Positions 25,917 to 35,505 of a stretch of DNA of 64,000 nt are shown here, piece after piece. The position numbers and the translations under genes are program-made. Source of the stretch: Phycisphaerales bacterium. Lineage in GTDB: Bacteria; Planctomycetota; Phycisphaerae; Phycisphaerales; UBA1924. The stretch lies in NCBI GenBank assembly GCA_028289195.1, contig JANQQR010000006.1, positions 186,001 through 250,000 on the forward strand. The letters run 5' to 3'. The notes below the pieces were generated by a model, which saw only the letters and a list, made by a program, of their open reading frames with translations, did no database searches and was not told the DNA's origin. The stretch's first letter is position 1, and each line of letters starts with the position of its first letter.

Positions 25917-26855
25917 TTCAGCGCCCGGCCAGCTCCGGTGCACAGGCAGCAGCACACGCATCGCCCGAGGCTCGACGCTGATCGAGACCGGGGTCCGTGC
26001 AAATCCCGTCGCGCCGTTCTCGTTCGCATCCACGGGAGGCGCCTCACCATCGACCTGCATCGGGACGGGGCCGTCGGGCGATTCGATCTGCACGTGCTTG
26101 GCCCGCAGGTAGACCAGGTCGTCGCGCTGGTGGTGCATGCGCAGGCGCGCCGACAGCAGCCAGTTCGCCAGCGTCAGGCTCGTCTCGGCGCGAAAGAAAA
26201 CGACGTCGAGAAGACCATCGGTCGGATCCGCCCGATTCGCCGGATCGATCCGCGTGGCGTACTGGCGCATGTTGGCGACCACCGCTATGCCGGGCTCGGC
26301 GTCGACGATCCGTTTGCCGTCGGCCACGATTGTCAGCCTTCGCTGGCGGGGCGAGAGCAACTCCGCGACGACCGGCTTGGCGTAGGTCAGGTGGCTGATC
26401 GCACCCCGGCGAGCCGCGCAGACGCGATGGATCACGCCGGCGTCGGCGCCCACGCTGCACATGATCAGCATGCGCCCCGTTCCGTCGCCCTCCCAGCGGG
26501 CCGCATCGGTTGGGAGCACCGCGCCCTGCTCGATCGCGCCGTGGAGGCGTTCGAGGTCGCGGTTCATCGAGAACTCACGGGCGAACAGGTTCTCGGTGCC
26601 AAGGGGCACGTGGTAGACCGGAGCACCGGACTCGACCAGCGCCTCCGCGGCGTTGTGCACCGTGCCGTCGCCCCCCACCACGATGAGCGCCCGCGCACCA
26701 TCGAGCGTGCGTGCGAGCGAACCGTTTGTGCGCGCCGATGCCTCAACGTGGTGCACGTCGTGCCCCAGGCGCTCGTAGGCGTCTCCGATCAACCGGGAGA
26801 CGTGCGAGGCGCGTCCCTTGCCCGACTTCGGATTGTGCAGCACGACCAGCTTCAT
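25884..26855 (-). CDS. Diacylglycerol/sphingosine kinase-family lipid kinase
   Basis: This 323-residue protein belongs to the DAGK catalytic-domain family (YegS/DgkB-like). It begins KLVVLHNPKSGKGRA and has the signature VVGGDGTVHNAAEAL near residue 60 and PLGTENLFAREF near residue 84. Members phosphorylate lipid hydroxyls using ATP and take part in phospholipid turnover. The C-terminal beta-sandwich domain contains MQVDGEA. The final ~35 residues are poorly conserved-looking and overlap the convergent PIN/TRAM gene. It is transcribed divergently from the BamD-like gene, with a 53-bp gap. Confidence 0.9.
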   Translation of the reverse strand: MKLVVLHNPKSGKGRASHVSRLIGDAYERLGHDVHHVEASARTNGSLARTLDGARALIVVGGDGTVHNAAEALVESGAPVYHVPLGTENLFAREFSMNRDLERLHGAIEQGAVLPTDAARWEGDGTGRMLIMCSVGADAGVIHRVCAARRGAISHLTYAKPVVAELLSPRQRRLTIVADGKRIVDAEPGIAVVANMRQYATRIDPANRADPTDGLLDVVFFRAETSLTLANWLLSARLRMHHQRDDLVYLRAKHVQIESPDGPVPMQVDGEAPPVDANENGATGFARTPVSISVEPRAMRVLLPVHRSWPGAESGAPGVARAG

Positions 26856-26895
26856 ACGGCGTCCCCGGGTGGTCTCGTCCCGCGTAAAGGGCCGC

Positions 26896-26901
26896 TATCC
26901 T
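26896..26901 (+). promoter_or_regulatory. -10-like box TATCCT of BamD-like gene
   Basis: TATCCT ends 7 nt before ATG 26909, supporting that start over GTG 26903 and implying a leaderless message. Confidence 0.5.
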
Positions 26902-26908
26902 AGTGGCC

Positions 26909-28012
26909 ATGCCCAGGTTGCGCAGGATTCTGGCTCTGTTCATCGGTGCCCTATGCACGCCCGCGCTGGTGCCGTGCAATGCCGTGGCGCAGGTCCGCGA
27001 GTTTGAACTCGAGGGCGATCGCCAGTGGCAGGAGGTCGACCCGCCCGAGGAGGGCACCGACGAGTGGACGATGGCCGAGGCGCGCCGCCTGCTCGCCGAG
27101 GACGAACCGAAGAAAGCAAAGGCGCTGCTCTCGCCCTGGATCGAAAAGAACGAGCGCCAGCAGAACGAGTGGCTCGCCCAGGCCTACCTGCTCCGGGGTG
27201 ACGCCCTGGTAGCGATGGGACGCGAGTTCAGCGCGCTCTACGACTACGAGCGGGTCGCCCAGGACTTCTGGGGCAGCCAGGAATTCGCGCTCGCCGCCCG
27301 GCGCGAGCTGGACATCGCCAAGGAATACGTCCGGGGCAAGCGGATCCGCGTCGCGGGGTTGCGCATCGCCAAGGCGACGGAGATCGCCGTCGAGCTGCTC
27401 ATCCGTGTGCAGGAACGCCTCCCGGGCAGCGACGTCGCCGAAGAGGCGTCCATCGAACTCGCCGAGCACTACTACCGCGAGCGCGACATGAAGCTGGCCC
27501 GAGAGGCCTACGACCTCTACCTCATCAACTTCCCACAGGGCGGCAATCGCGCCCACGCGCAGCAGCGCCTCATCCAGACCGACATCGCCGGGTTCAAGGG
27601 CCCGCGATACGACGCCTCGGGGCTGCTCGATGCACGCGTCCGCATCCGCGACTTCGTGCGCGCCTACCCGGTGCTCGCCGATCAATCGGGCGTCAACGAA
27701 GCGCTGCTCGTGCGCATCGACGAGTCGCTCGCCGCCCAGCTCCTCGATTCCGGACGCTGGTACCTGCGTACCGGCGATTGGCCGGCCGCGCGCCTCACGC
27801 TCAGGCGCCTGATCCGGGATCACCCCCAGAGCGTCAGCGCGAGCGAGGCGCGACGACTGATGGAATCCAAGGGCTGGGAGATCGGCGCTGCAGAAGACCA
27901 GGAGCCCCTGGGGGAGCCGGTCGGTGACACGCTCCCGGACCAGGCGGCCCTTCAGGACACACCCGAAGAAGCCGCGCCTGCCGATCAACCGGAACAGGAC
28001 GACGACCAGTGA
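26909..28012 (+). CDS. BamD/YfiO-like TPR protein, exported
   Basis: This 367-residue protein has an N-terminal signal sequence (about 1-27, RILALFIGALCTPALVPCNAVA) and tetratricopeptide-like helical repeats through residues 45-320 (for example ALYDYERVAQDFWGSQEFALAARREL and PAARLTLRRLIRDHPQS). This is the architecture of BamD, the lipoprotein of the outer-membrane protein assembly machine. A cysteine at the signal end (VPCNA) is a weak lipobox candidate. An acidic Gln/Pro/Glu tail follows. The stop overlaps the next gene's ATG by one base (TGATG), so translation is coupled with the LptE-like lipoprotein, and an envelope-assembly role is likely. Confidence 0.8.
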   Translation: MPRLRRILALFIGALCTPALVPCNAVAQVREFELEGDRQWQEVDPPEEGTDEWTMAEARRLLAEDEPKKAKALLSPWIEKNERQQNEWLAQAYLLRGDALVAMGREFSALYDYERVAQDFWGSQEFALAARRELDIAKEYVRGKRIRVAGLRIAKATEIAVELLIRVQERLPGSDVAEEASIELAEHYYRERDMKLAREAYDLYLINFPQGGNRAHAQQRLIQTDIAGFKGPRYDASGLLDARVRIRDFVRAYPVLADQSGVNEALLVRIDESLAAQLLDSGRWYLRTGDWPAARLTLRRLIRDHPQSVSASEARRLMESKGWEIGAAEDQEPLGEPVGDTLPDQAALQDTPEEAAPADQPEQDDDQ

Positions 28013-28515
28013 TGCGCGCCGCGCTGCTCGCCATCGTGTCCTGCATCGTCCTCCCGCCGGGGTGCAAGTCCGGCTACTCGTTCTCGAGCGCGTACCGCGA
28101 CGACGTCAAGACCGTCGCGGTCCCCGTGTTCCAGAATTCGACATACTCCCACGGCCTGGAGATCACCCTCACCGACGCCGTGATCCAGGAGATCCATCGC
28201 GTGACCCCCTGGCGGGTCGCTCCCGCGGACTCTGCCGAGACTCAGCTCCGGGGCGCGATCACGGGCAGCGAGCTCCGACGCCTCAGCCGCCAGGACGACA
28301 GCGGACTGGCCCAGGAGATGGCCGTGGAGCTGATCGTGTCGTTCGAGTGGAAAGAAGTGACGACCGGCGAGGTGCTGGTGGCGAGGCGGAATTTCCGCGC
28401 TTCGGACACGTTCGTCCCCTCTCCGGGTGCCCAGGAGCGTCTGGGGCTGGGCGAGCAGTCGGCCGTGGAGCGGATGGCGCGGGACATCGTGGCCGAGCTC
28501 CGCTCGTCGTGGTGA
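28012..28515 (+). CDS. LptE-like lipoprotein
   Basis: This 167-residue putative lipoprotein has signal peptide MRAALLAIVSCIVLPPGC ending in a lipobox cysteine at residue 18. The mature part (GYSFSSAYRDDVKTVAVPVF, then a helix containing LEITLTDAVIQEIHRVTPW) matches the LptE fold, the plug lipoprotein of the LptD lipopolysaccharide translocon. Length is typical. ATG 28012 overlaps the upstream stop; a GTG one codon earlier is possible. Together with the BamD-like gene it implies an outer membrane. Symbol withheld because sequence conservation in LptE is low. Confidence 0.8.
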   Translation: MRAALLAIVSCIVLPPGCKSGYSFSSAYRDDVKTVAVPVFQNSTYSHGLEITLTDAVIQEIHRVTPWRVAPADSAETQLRGAITGSELRRLSRQDDSGLAQEMAVELIVSFEWKEVTTGEVLVARRNFRASDTFVPSPGAQERLGLGEQSAVERMARDIVAELRSSW

Positions 28516-28638
28516 GCCCGGACGCGTATCCTTCCCGGTTCGCCTGAAACCCGGTCAGGAACCGACCGATAAACCGGTGAGGCCCGGGCCCGAGCGAGTG
28601 CCGGGCCCTCCCGGAGCAGACTGAAGGATCTCCCGCAC

Positions 28639-30675
28639 ATGCCAAGCGACGGCCAGAACGGCACCACCCCGGAGCAGCGACAGCAAGGGGGCGCCCCCAC
28701 TCAGGAGGGCGAGGCGGGAGCCGCCAAGATGAACCGCAACCCGTTCGGGTGGCTGGTCCTCTTCGCGCTCATCGCGATGCTCTTCGTCGTCTTCGGCACG
28801 CTCGAGGGCAATCGCAAGGAAGTCACCTGGAGCGAGTTCGTCGCGTACTACGAGGAAGGCAACCTCGAGGAAATCAAGCTGACCGATCGCGCCGTCGTCG
28901 CGACGCTCAAGGCCCGCGAGGGCGGCGCCGAGCAGAGCGACCAGCGCATCGCCCACCCGTTCCTCCCCCGCACCGAAGAACTCGTCCAGTCCAAGCTCGA
29001 CGACCTCACCGCGGGCAACTACGAAACCACCAGCGGCCCCAGCATCTGGCTCCAGGTGCTGTTCAGCCCGCTCATCCTGACGATCGTGGTGTTCGTCATC
29101 CTCTGGATGATCATCAGCCGCGGCCTTCGCAGCGCAGGCGGCGCCGGGGGCATGCTCGGCAGCTTCGGCAAGAGCCGCCACCGCGTGCTCGCCAAGGAGC
29201 AGTCCGGCGTGACGTTCAAGGACGTCGCGGGCATCGAGGATGCCAAGGACGAAGTCACCGAGATCGTCGAGTTCCTCAAGCACCCCAAGAAGTTCATGCG
29301 CCTGGGAGGCCGGATCCCGCGTGGCGTGCTGCTCGTCGGCGAGCCGGGCTGCGGCAAGACGCTGCTGGCCAAGGCCATCGCGGGCGAGGCCGACGTCCCG
29401 TTCTTCTCGATCTCCGGCTCCGACTTCGTGGAGATGTTCGTGGGCGTCGGCGCCAGCCGCGTGCGCGACCTCTTCAAGCAGGCCAAGGAGAGTTCGCCCT
29501 GCATCATCTTCCTCGATGAGATCGATGCGGTCGGCCGGCGCCGCGGCGGCGGGTTTACCACCGGGGGCCACGACGAGCGCGAGCAGACGCTCAACGCCAT
29601 CCTCGTCGAGATGGACGGGTTCGAGACCTCCGACCAGATCATCGTCATCGCGGCCACCAACCGCTCCGACGTGCTCGACCCTGCGCTCACCCGGCCCGGA
29701 CGCTTCGACCGGCAGGTGGTCGTGCCGCTCCCTGATGTGAAGGGGCGTATGGAAATCCTGCAGGTGCACGCCAAGAAGATCAAGCTCAGCCCGGACGTCG
29801 ACATGGAGCGCATCGCCCGCGGCACTCCGATGTTCAGCGGCGCCGAACTCTCGGCGATCATCAACGAGGCCGCCATCGGCGCCACGATGGGCGACAAGGA
29901 CTTCGTGGAGCAGGAAGACCTCGAAGAGGCCCGCGACAAGGTCCGCTACGGCAGGTCGCGCAAGAGCCAAGTGATCGAAGAGAAGGAACGCGCCGCGACC
30001 GCCTACCACGAGGCCGGGCACGCCGTCCTCCAGGCGCTGCTCCCCGACGCCGACCCGCTGCACAAGGTCACGATCATCCCGCGAGGCCAGGCGCTCGGCG
30101 CGACGTTCAGCCTCCCCGAGAAGGACCGCTACGGGTTCAGCCTCAAGTACCTCGAGGCCATGATGCGCGTCGTCTGCGGCGGGCGCATCGCCGAAAAGCG
30201 CAAGACCGACGACGTCTCGTCCGGCGCCGCCAGTGATATCAGCCAGCTCACGCAGATGGCCCGCGCGATGGTGCTCGACTGGGGCATGAGCGACAAGCTC
30301 GGATTCGTGCGCTACAGCGGCCAGGACTCGCGCGAGGCGTACATCCCTGAGAAGGAGTACTCCGAGGAGACGGCAACGCTGATCGACCAGGAGGTCCGCA
30401 GCTTCGCCGACATGGCCTATCGTGACGCCGAGCGCATCCTCGACGAGAACTGGGACAAGGTCGAGCGCGTCGCCGAGGCGCTCCTCAAGTACGAGACTCT
30501 GACCGCGGAAGAGGTCCGCAAGCTCATGGCGGGCGAGCCGCTGGGCAAGCCCAGCGTGTCCGACCTGCTGGCCGCCGAGGCCCGCAAGCGCGACGCCAAG
30601 CAGACTCCGCCCCCGACCACCAAGCCCAGCGACGACGAAGGTCTCGACCCGGGCCTGATGCCCAGCCCCGCTTGA
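28639..30675 (+). CDS. ftsH: ATP-dependent zinc metalloprotease FtsH
   Basis: This 678-residue membrane AAA+ protease degrades misfolded membrane proteins and regulators. It has two N-terminal transmembrane helices (about 37-55 and 135-157) around a periplasmic segment. The AAA domain has Walker [14 protein letters not shown], Walker [12 protein letters not shown], and second region of homology [19 protein letters not shown]. The zinc protease motif is [10 protein letters not shown] Pro/Asp-rich tail ends the protein. A long leader (~100 nt) follows a TATCCT box at 28527-28532 just after the lptE stop. It converges on the DUF167 gene. Confidence 0.97.
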   Translation: MPSDGQNGTTPEQRQQGGAPTQEGEAGAAKMNRNPFGWLVLFALIAMLFVVFGTLEGNRKEVTWSEFVAYYEEGNLEEIKLTDRAVVATLKAREGGAEQSDQRIAHPFLPRTEELVQSKLDDLTAGNYETTSGPSIWLQVLFSPLILTIVVFVILWMIISRGLRSAGGAGGMLGSFGKSRHRVLAKEQSGVTFKDVAGIEDAKDEVTEIVEFLKHPKKFMRLGGRIPRGVLLVGEPGCGKTLLAKAIAGEADVPFFSISGSDFVEMFVGVGASRVRDLFKQAKESSPCIIFLDEIDAVGRRRGGGFTTGGHDEREQTLNAILVEMDGFETSDQIIVIAATNRSDVLDPALTRPGRFDRQVVVPLPDVKGRMEILQVHAKKIKLSPDVDMERIARGTPMFSGAELSAIINEAAIGATMGDKDFVEQEDLEEARDKVRYGRSRKSQVIEEKERAATAYHEAGHAVLQALLPDADPLHKVTIIPRGQALGATFSLPEKDRYGFSLKYLEAMMRVVCGGRIAEKRKTDDVSSGAASDISQLTQMARAMVLDWGMSDKLGFVRYSGQDSREAYIPEKEYSEETATLIDQEVRSFADMAYRDAERILDENWDKVERVAEALLKYETLTAEEVRKLMAGEPLGKPSVSDLLAAEARKRDAKQTPPPTTKPSDDEGLDPGLMPSPA

Positions 30676-30683
30676 CCCCCGTT

Positions 30684-30974
30684 TCAGATCCCCAGACGCT
30701 CGCCGATTTCGTGCGCCGCGAGGCGCGCGATTGCTATGCATTTCTCGGGATTCGAAGCGCCGCCGATGATCTCGAGATCGGAGGCCTTCAAGCCGAGCTG
30801 GCGCGCCAGGAGGGCGAGGATCGCCCGGTTCGCTTTGCCGCCCTCGGGGGGCGCCGACACGCGGATCTTCAGGCGATCCCCCAGCACGCCCGCCAGAGCG
30901 TCTCGCGACGCCCCCGGCACCGCTTTCACCCGGAGCAGGCACCGGCCGTCTGGATGGGTCTCGATCGGGGCCAT
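30684..30974 (-). CDS. DUF167/YggU-family small protein
   Basis: This 96-residue protein matches the DUF167 (YggU) family: LLRVKAVPGASRDALAGVLG, the core LKIRVSAPPEGGKANRAIL and the late LEIIGGASNPEKCIAI. Length fits (~95-105). The function of the family is unknown. The start ATG at 30974 is the best by family length; a longer in-frame extension upstream would add low-quality residues. It converges on ftsH with an 8-bp gap and is divergent from the TIGR03790-like gene. Confidence 0.88.
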   Translation of the reverse strand: MAPIETHPDGRCLLRVKAVPGASRDALAGVLGDRLKIRVSAPPEGGKANRAILALLARQLGLKASDLEIIGGASNPEKCIAIARLAAHEIGERLGI

Positions 30975-31061
30975 CGGAGCCAGAATCGGTGCGAATCCAG
31001 CCGGGAACGCCCCGGCGGGCCCAAGCGTACCCTTCGATGGCTCGATGAGAGAGATCGGTCG

Positions 31062-32555
31062 ATGAGACACGCCCTGATCCCCATGCTCGCCCTGGTGGCG
31101 TCGCTGTGCGCCGCCCTCCCCGCGCCCGCCGGGCTCGCCCCGGCGAACGTGCTCGTCGTCTACAACTCCCAGAACGCCGTCAGCCAGGCGGTGCGCGACC
31201 TCTACGTGAGCGCACGCCCGGGCGTTCTGGAACTGGACCTCAACTCCACGCAGCTCGGCCCGGGGTCGATCTCCCGCGCCGACTTCGTCACGCTCATCCG
31301 CGACCCCGTGCGCGCGTTCATCAACGGCACCGGCGGCGGCCCCGACCTCTCCCAGCAGGTGATCGCGATCGTGACGACCCGTGGGCTGCCCGCGCGCGTG
31401 CTGAGCCCCCTGGGCACCGCGGACGAATTCGAGATCTCGTCGGCGTGGGCGAGCGTTGAAAGCGAACTGGTGCTGCTCCAGCAGGACCTCGAGATGGCCG
31501 AGACCGGGATCCTCCCGTTTCGCTACAGCGGCTTCATCGACAACCCCTACCACCGCGTGTTCGACCAGGCGATCGACACGTACTCGCGTGCCCAGATCAC
31601 CGCGCCGCGCACGTTCACCGAGTTCCAGACGATGAGCGGGCAGGACCTCGTGGGAAGCTGGCAGATCGACGGCTTCACGCCCGGCGACATGTACCTCGTC
31701 TGCCGTCTCGATTCGGCGCCGTTCGACTTCAACGATCCGTCCGCCCTCGACGCGATCGCCGCGCTCCTCGACCGCTCGCAGTCGCTCGACGTCTGCGTGA
31801 GCCAGGTGCAGGGCCTGCTCGACGCCTTCCAGCTCGATCCGATGGAGGCCGGCCTCGACAACGGCGCCTTCCCCCCGCTCATCGAGGGGTCCGACGATTT
31901 CAACAACACCACCGGCGTGCTGGGCATGCTCGGCGTCAGCGCTACCAACGATCGCACCTCCAACTTCGTCACCGCCGGCGAACTGGCCGACCAGACCCGG
32001 CCGCTCGTCGCGCTGGGCAGCTACGGCGAGAACCACTCGGCCTTCAGCCGCGGCGAGAGCCCGCCGGGCGACGGGGTCTACCTCTATGACTACTGGTTCC
32101 ACCCCGCGGCCGTGTTCATCGGCATCGAGTCGTGGAACGGCACCAGCCTCTACACCCCCACCGGGTTCCGCATCACATTCCAGCAGCAGGCCGCGCCGCT
32201 GGTCAACCTTGGCGGGTCGTTCACGGTTGTGACGGTGATGGAGCCGTTCACGATCGGTATCGCCGACCTCGAGATGATCGTCGACAACCTGTTCGTGCGC
32301 GGGCTGACGTTCGCAGAGGCCGCCTACTCGGCCATCCCCTGCCTGAGCTGGCAGCAGGTTCCCCTCGGCGATCCGCTGGCGACCGTCACGCTCTCGGACG
32401 GCGAGCACTTCGATCGCAACGTCGACAATCGCATCGACGCCGAAGACCTCTACGACTACGAGGTCCTCCCCAGCGACCACGACTGCGACGGCGATGTCGA
32501 CGACGACGATCGCGCAGCGCTCAGCGCCCAGGTCCGTCGGAGCGAGGGCCTCTAG
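31062..32555 (+). CDS. Secreted TIGR03790-like protein with dockerin-like C-terminus
   Basis: This 497-residue exported protein has signal peptide MRHALIPMLALVASLCAALPAPA. The mature start ANVLVVYNSQNAVSQAVRDLY and the central VIAIVTTRGLPARV match the TIGR03790 family, which is found in planctomycetes and related bacteria and has no established function. The last ~45 residues hold two Asp-rich calcium-loop-like repeats (DNRIDAEDLYDYE and DHDCDGDVDDDDRAAL), resembling type I dockerin. An upstream TACCCT box (31028-31033) gives a ~30-nt leader. The stop overlaps the convergent phosphohexomutase stop. Confidence 0.78.
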   Translation: MRHALIPMLALVASLCAALPAPAGLAPANVLVVYNSQNAVSQAVRDLYVSARPGVLELDLNSTQLGPGSISRADFVTLIRDPVRAFINGTGGGPDLSQQVIAIVTTRGLPARVLSPLGTADEFEISSAWASVESELVLLQQDLEMAETGILPFRYSGFIDNPYHRVFDQAIDTYSRAQITAPRTFTEFQTMSGQDLVGSWQIDGFTPGDMYLVCRLDSAPFDFNDPSALDAIAALLDRSQSLDVCVSQVQGLLDAFQLDPMEAGLDNGAFPPLIEGSDDFNNTTGVLGMLGVSATNDRTSNFVTAGELADQTRPLVALGSYGENHSAFSRGESPPGDGVYLYDYWFHPAAVFIGIESWNGTSLYTPTGFRITFQQQAAPLVNLGGSFTVVTVMEPFTIGIADLEMIVDNLFVRGLTFAEAAYSAIPCLSWQQVPLGDPLATVTLSDGEHFDRNVDNRIDAEDLYDYEVLPSDHDCDGDVDDDDRAALSAQVRRSEGL

Positions 32556-33976
32556 GAGCCGCCAGCGCCCGCCGCCTCATCGAGGATCGCGTCCGCGCCC
32601 GCGCTCGTCGGAGCCTCCGCGATCAGGCGCACGATCGGTTCGGTGTTGCTGGGACGCACGTGGATCCACGCTTCGCCGCCATCCGCTTCGAAGTCGACGC
32701 GCACGCCGTCGATATCGCTCACGCGCGCGTCGGGGCGGGACGCGAAGGGCTTCGTGGACACCTCGACCAGTTCCTCGACCGTCATCCCCTCCGGGAGCGG
32801 AGCCTTGCGCTTGGCGATCGCGTAGGCCGGCTGCTCATCGACGAGCGCCGCGACACCCTTCCCCGTGCGCGCCATCAGCGCCAGCACGAGCGCCATTGAG
32901 CCCAGCGAGTCGCGGATGTCCACGATGTCGCGCCAGATCACCCCGCCGTTGCCCTCGCCCCCGATCACGCACGCGTGCCCGCGCATGGTGCGCACGACGT
33001 TTGCCTCCCCCACCGCCGACCGCTCGACCCGGGCGCCCAGAGACGCGGCCACGTCGTCGATCATCCGGCTCGTCGACAGATTCGCGGCCAGAACCGGTTC
33101 GTCGCCCGCGGCACCCGCCTCGAGCATGGCCCGGCACGCCAGCACCAGCGTGTACTCCTCGCCCACGTAGCGACCGCCCGCGTCGATGATCGCCAGGCGA
33201 TCGGCGTCGGGATCCTGGGCGAATCCGATGTCGGCCCCGGCCTTGGTGATCTCGCTCGTCAGCTCGCGCAGATTGTCGGCCGTCGGCTCCGGGGTGTGCG
33301 GGAACACGCCCGAACCCGTCGCGTGCAGGTGCGTCAGCTCGCACCCCAGCGCTTCCAGCAGCTCCCGGGCGCCCTCGGCGCCCGACGCGTTCACCGAATC
33401 GACGACCACGCCGAACCGGCGCTCGCGGATCGTCTCAAGAGGGCAGACGCGCTCGATCGCCTCCAGCACCACGCCGACGTGAACGGACGCCGCCCCCGGA
33501 TCGGTCTTGATCGACCCGCGGGGTGCGCCAGAAGCGCCACCGTCGTCAGCGTGGAACAGCTCGATCAGGCGCCCCACGTCCTCCGGGTGCGGAGCCGCTC
33601 CCGTCGCGTCGATCGGCTTGAGGCCGTTCCACTCCGCCGGGTTGTGGCTCGCCGTGAGCGTGAGCCCGCCGGCGCCGCCACGAGAGCGAACGAGCACGCC
33701 GACAGTAGGTGTCGTCGCCACGCCGATGTCGATCACGTCCCAGCCCTCGTCCTGCAGGGCGTCGCCGGCGACGGCCCGCAGGGCATCGCCCCCCCTCCGC
33801 CCGTCGCAGGCGAGCACCACCGGCCCCTCGAGCGATCGCTCGCGCAGCCAACCGGAGAACGCGCGCACGTAGCGGCGGATGGTGTCATCGGTCAGGCTGT
33901 CGCCGACGATGCCGCGACAGCCGCTGACAGAGAGCATCAGGGGAGCCGGAGACGATGCGTTGTGTGGGTCGCTCAT
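32552..33976 (-). CDS. Phosphohexomutase (phosphoglucosamine/phosphomannomutase family)
   Basis: This 474-residue alpha-D-phosphohexomutase has the phosphoserine loop TASHNPAEWNGLK, the metal-binding loop DPDADRL, the sugar-binding loop GGEGNGGVIW and the phosphate-binding loop RPSNTEP. The N-terminus begins SVSGCRGIVGDSLTDD. It interconverts hexose-1- and 6-phosphates for cell-wall or nucleotide-sugar synthesis; GlmM is the most likely activity, but phosphomannomutase cannot be excluded by sequence reading. ATG 33976 has a TATCAT box 10 nt upstream. The start lies 20 bp downstream of the HD-GYP-like gene's stop on the same strand. Confidence 0.88.
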   Translation of the reverse strand: MSDPHNASSPAPLMLSVSGCRGIVGDSLTDDTIRRYVRAFSGWLRERSLEGPVVLACDGRRGGDALRAVAGDALQDEGWDVIDIGVATTPTVGVLVRSRGGAGGLTLTASHNPAEWNGLKPIDATGAAPHPEDVGRLIELFHADDGGASGAPRGSIKTDPGAASVHVGVVLEAIERVCPLETIRERRFGVVVDSVNASGAEGARELLEALGCELTHLHATGSGVFPHTPEPTADNLRELTSEITKAGADIGFAQDPDADRLAIIDAGGRYVGEEYTLVLACRAMLEAGAAGDEPVLAANLSTSRMIDDVAASLGARVERSAVGEANVVRTMRGHACVIGGEGNGGVIWRDIVDIRDSLGSMALVLALMARTGKGVAALVDEQPAYAIAKRKAPLPEGMTVEELVEVSTKPFASRPDARVSDIDGVRVDFEADGGEAWIHVRPSNTEPIVRLIAEAPTSAGADAILDEAAGAGGS

Positions 33977-33986
33977 GAGCGAGCGG

Positions 33987-33992
33987 ATGATA
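33987..33992 (-). promoter_or_regulatory. -10-like box TATCAT of phosphohexomutase
   Basis: TATCAT lies 10 nt before the ATG at 33976, inside the 20-bp gap after the HD-GYP-like gene; the leader would be only a few nucleotides. Confidence 0.45.
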
Positions 33993-33996
33993 CCGC

Positions 33997-35436
33997 TCAG
34001 GCGCTGCGCCGGGCCGAGTGTGCGAACACCTCGGGGGGCGGGTCGATCGGGCCGGCGACGCCGAGTTCCGTGGGATCGAACGTCCGCAGGTCGACCGTCA
34101 GCGAGCGGTCCTCCTCGCCGGAGCGCTCGCTCAGCATGCGCACGATCGGGCGGTCGATCGCGTCCGCGTGGACGCCGATCACCAGAGCCGGCTGATCGTT
34201 GGTGAGCGAGACGTAGCTCCCGATCGGGAAGAGCCCGACGCACTCGACGAGCGCCCGCGCGATGCCCTTGTCGAGCACCCCGCGCGAGCCCAGCATCACG
34301 CACTCTTCGACCGCGTCGTAGGGGCGCTTGGTCTTCCGGTAGCGACGGGGCGAAGACGCGGCAGCGAACATCTCGCACACCGATGCCACCCGCGCCAGAT
34401 CGCAGATCTCACCCGAGCGGATGCCCGCCGGGTAGCCCGAACCGTTCTCCCGCTCGTGGTGCTGATACACCGCCTGGAGCACCTCGTCGGGCAGGCCGTC
34501 GACGACCTCCAGCAGCGACACGCTGAACGCCGGGGCCCGGCGGATGCGATTCCGCTCGAGCTCGGACAGCGGCATCGCGCTCGTGCGCAGCTCCTCGGGG
34601 ATCAGGCCCATGCCGACCTCCGCGAGCAGGCCTGTCAGCCCGGCCATGCGCACGTGGTCGTGGGCCCAGCCCAGGTTCCCGGCGACGGCCACACTCAGCG
34701 CTGCGCAGATGTACGAGTGCTCGTGGAGCATCTCGTCGCGCCCGCGACGCAGCAGCGCCAATTGGCAGAAGCGCTCGGGGTGCGTGGCCCGCATGCGCAT
34801 CATCTCGTCGATCAGCGCCAGGAGTTCACCGACATCCATGCGCGACCCCGCGAGGATGCGCGCAAAGAGGTAGCGGTAGCGCTCGGAGCGCTCGACGCGC
34901 TGGTGCACCACCTGGTCCGCCTCGGGCCACGGGCCGAATCGCTCCAGAGGCGCCTGGGGCACCTGCGAGGGCGTGATCTGCTTGGGGAGGTTCGCCCACG
35001 TCGTGGCCAGGTCGGCCACGTGCTGCTCGGCGACTTTCGCGCGATAGGCGCGCTGGCGCTGGTCCTCGCGAGTGAGCGGGCCCTTGAAGGCCCCCATGTC
35101 GTAGGCGTCGGCGTGGTGGGGCTCGATCGTCTCGCCGGCCTCGACGGCCAGGATGCCGCCAGCGGTCACGAGATCCGCCAGCGCCCGCGATCCCCGGGGC
35201 GACTGGGCGGCCCGCTCCAGCAGCGACCGCGAGCTGAGCTCCTCGGCGCTGTCGGCCAGGAACAGCTCAAGGCGGGGGTTGTCCCGCAGCATGCGGCACA
35301 TGTCCTCGGACAGCACCGTCCCCGCACCGAGCAGCTTCACCCCCTGGCGGGTGAAGACGCTGCGATCGAACGACACGCCGGGCTTCAGCGTGCCCCTGTC
35401 GATCGTGCTGGTCGTGCTGGCTTGCGCGGGCTGCAT
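33997..35436 (-). CDS. Degenerate HD-GYP-type domain protein
   Basis: This 479-residue cytosolic protein has a C-terminal HD-GYP fold (about 235-430) and an unrecognised N-terminal part. The first histidine (HEHSYICAALS) and the HHERENGSGYPAG signature remain, but the hallmark HD pair is replaced by Ala-Glu (GLLAEVGMGLIP), the middle histidine is lost (RRAPAFS), and the late Asp is Glu or missing (SVCEMFAA). The catalytic metal site for cyclic-di-GMP hydrolysis is therefore probably broken, suggesting a sensory or scaffold role. The gene is divergent from the PTPS-like gene and upstream of the phosphohexomutase. Confidence 0.82.
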   Translation of the reverse strand: MQPAQASTTSTIDRGTLKPGVSFDRSVFTRQGVKLLGAGTVLSEDMCRMLRDNPRLELFLADSAEELSSRSLLERAAQSPRGSRALADLVTAGGILAVEAGETIEPHHADAYDMGAFKGPLTREDQRQRAYRAKVAEQHVADLATTWANLPKQITPSQVPQAPLERFGPWPEADQVVHQRVERSERYRYLFARILAGSRMDVGELLALIDEMMRMRATHPERFCQLALLRRGRDEMLHEHSYICAALSVAVAGNLGWAHDHVRMAGLTGLLAEVGMGLIPEELRTSAMPLSELERNRIRRAPAFSVSLLEVVDGLPDEVLQAVYQHHERENGSGYPAGIRSGEICDLARVASVCEMFAAASSPRRYRKTKRPYDAVEECVMLGSRGVLDKGIARALVECVGLFPIGSYVSLTNDQPALVIGVHADAIDRPIVRMLSERSGEEDRSLTVDLRTFDPTELGVAGPIDPPPEVFAHSARRSA

Positions 35437-35492
35437 CCCATCGGTTATCGACCCGGCGGGGGCCCGGGTTCAGTCCGGCCTCGCGCTGGAGC

Positions 35493-35498
35493 TACACT
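35493..35498 (+). promoter_or_regulatory. -10-like box TACACT of PTPS/QueD-like gene
   Basis: TACACT ends 7 nt before ATG 35506, implying a leaderless message for the PTPS-DUF1801 pair. Confidence 0.5.
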
Positions 35499-35505
35499 CG
35501 CCCCG

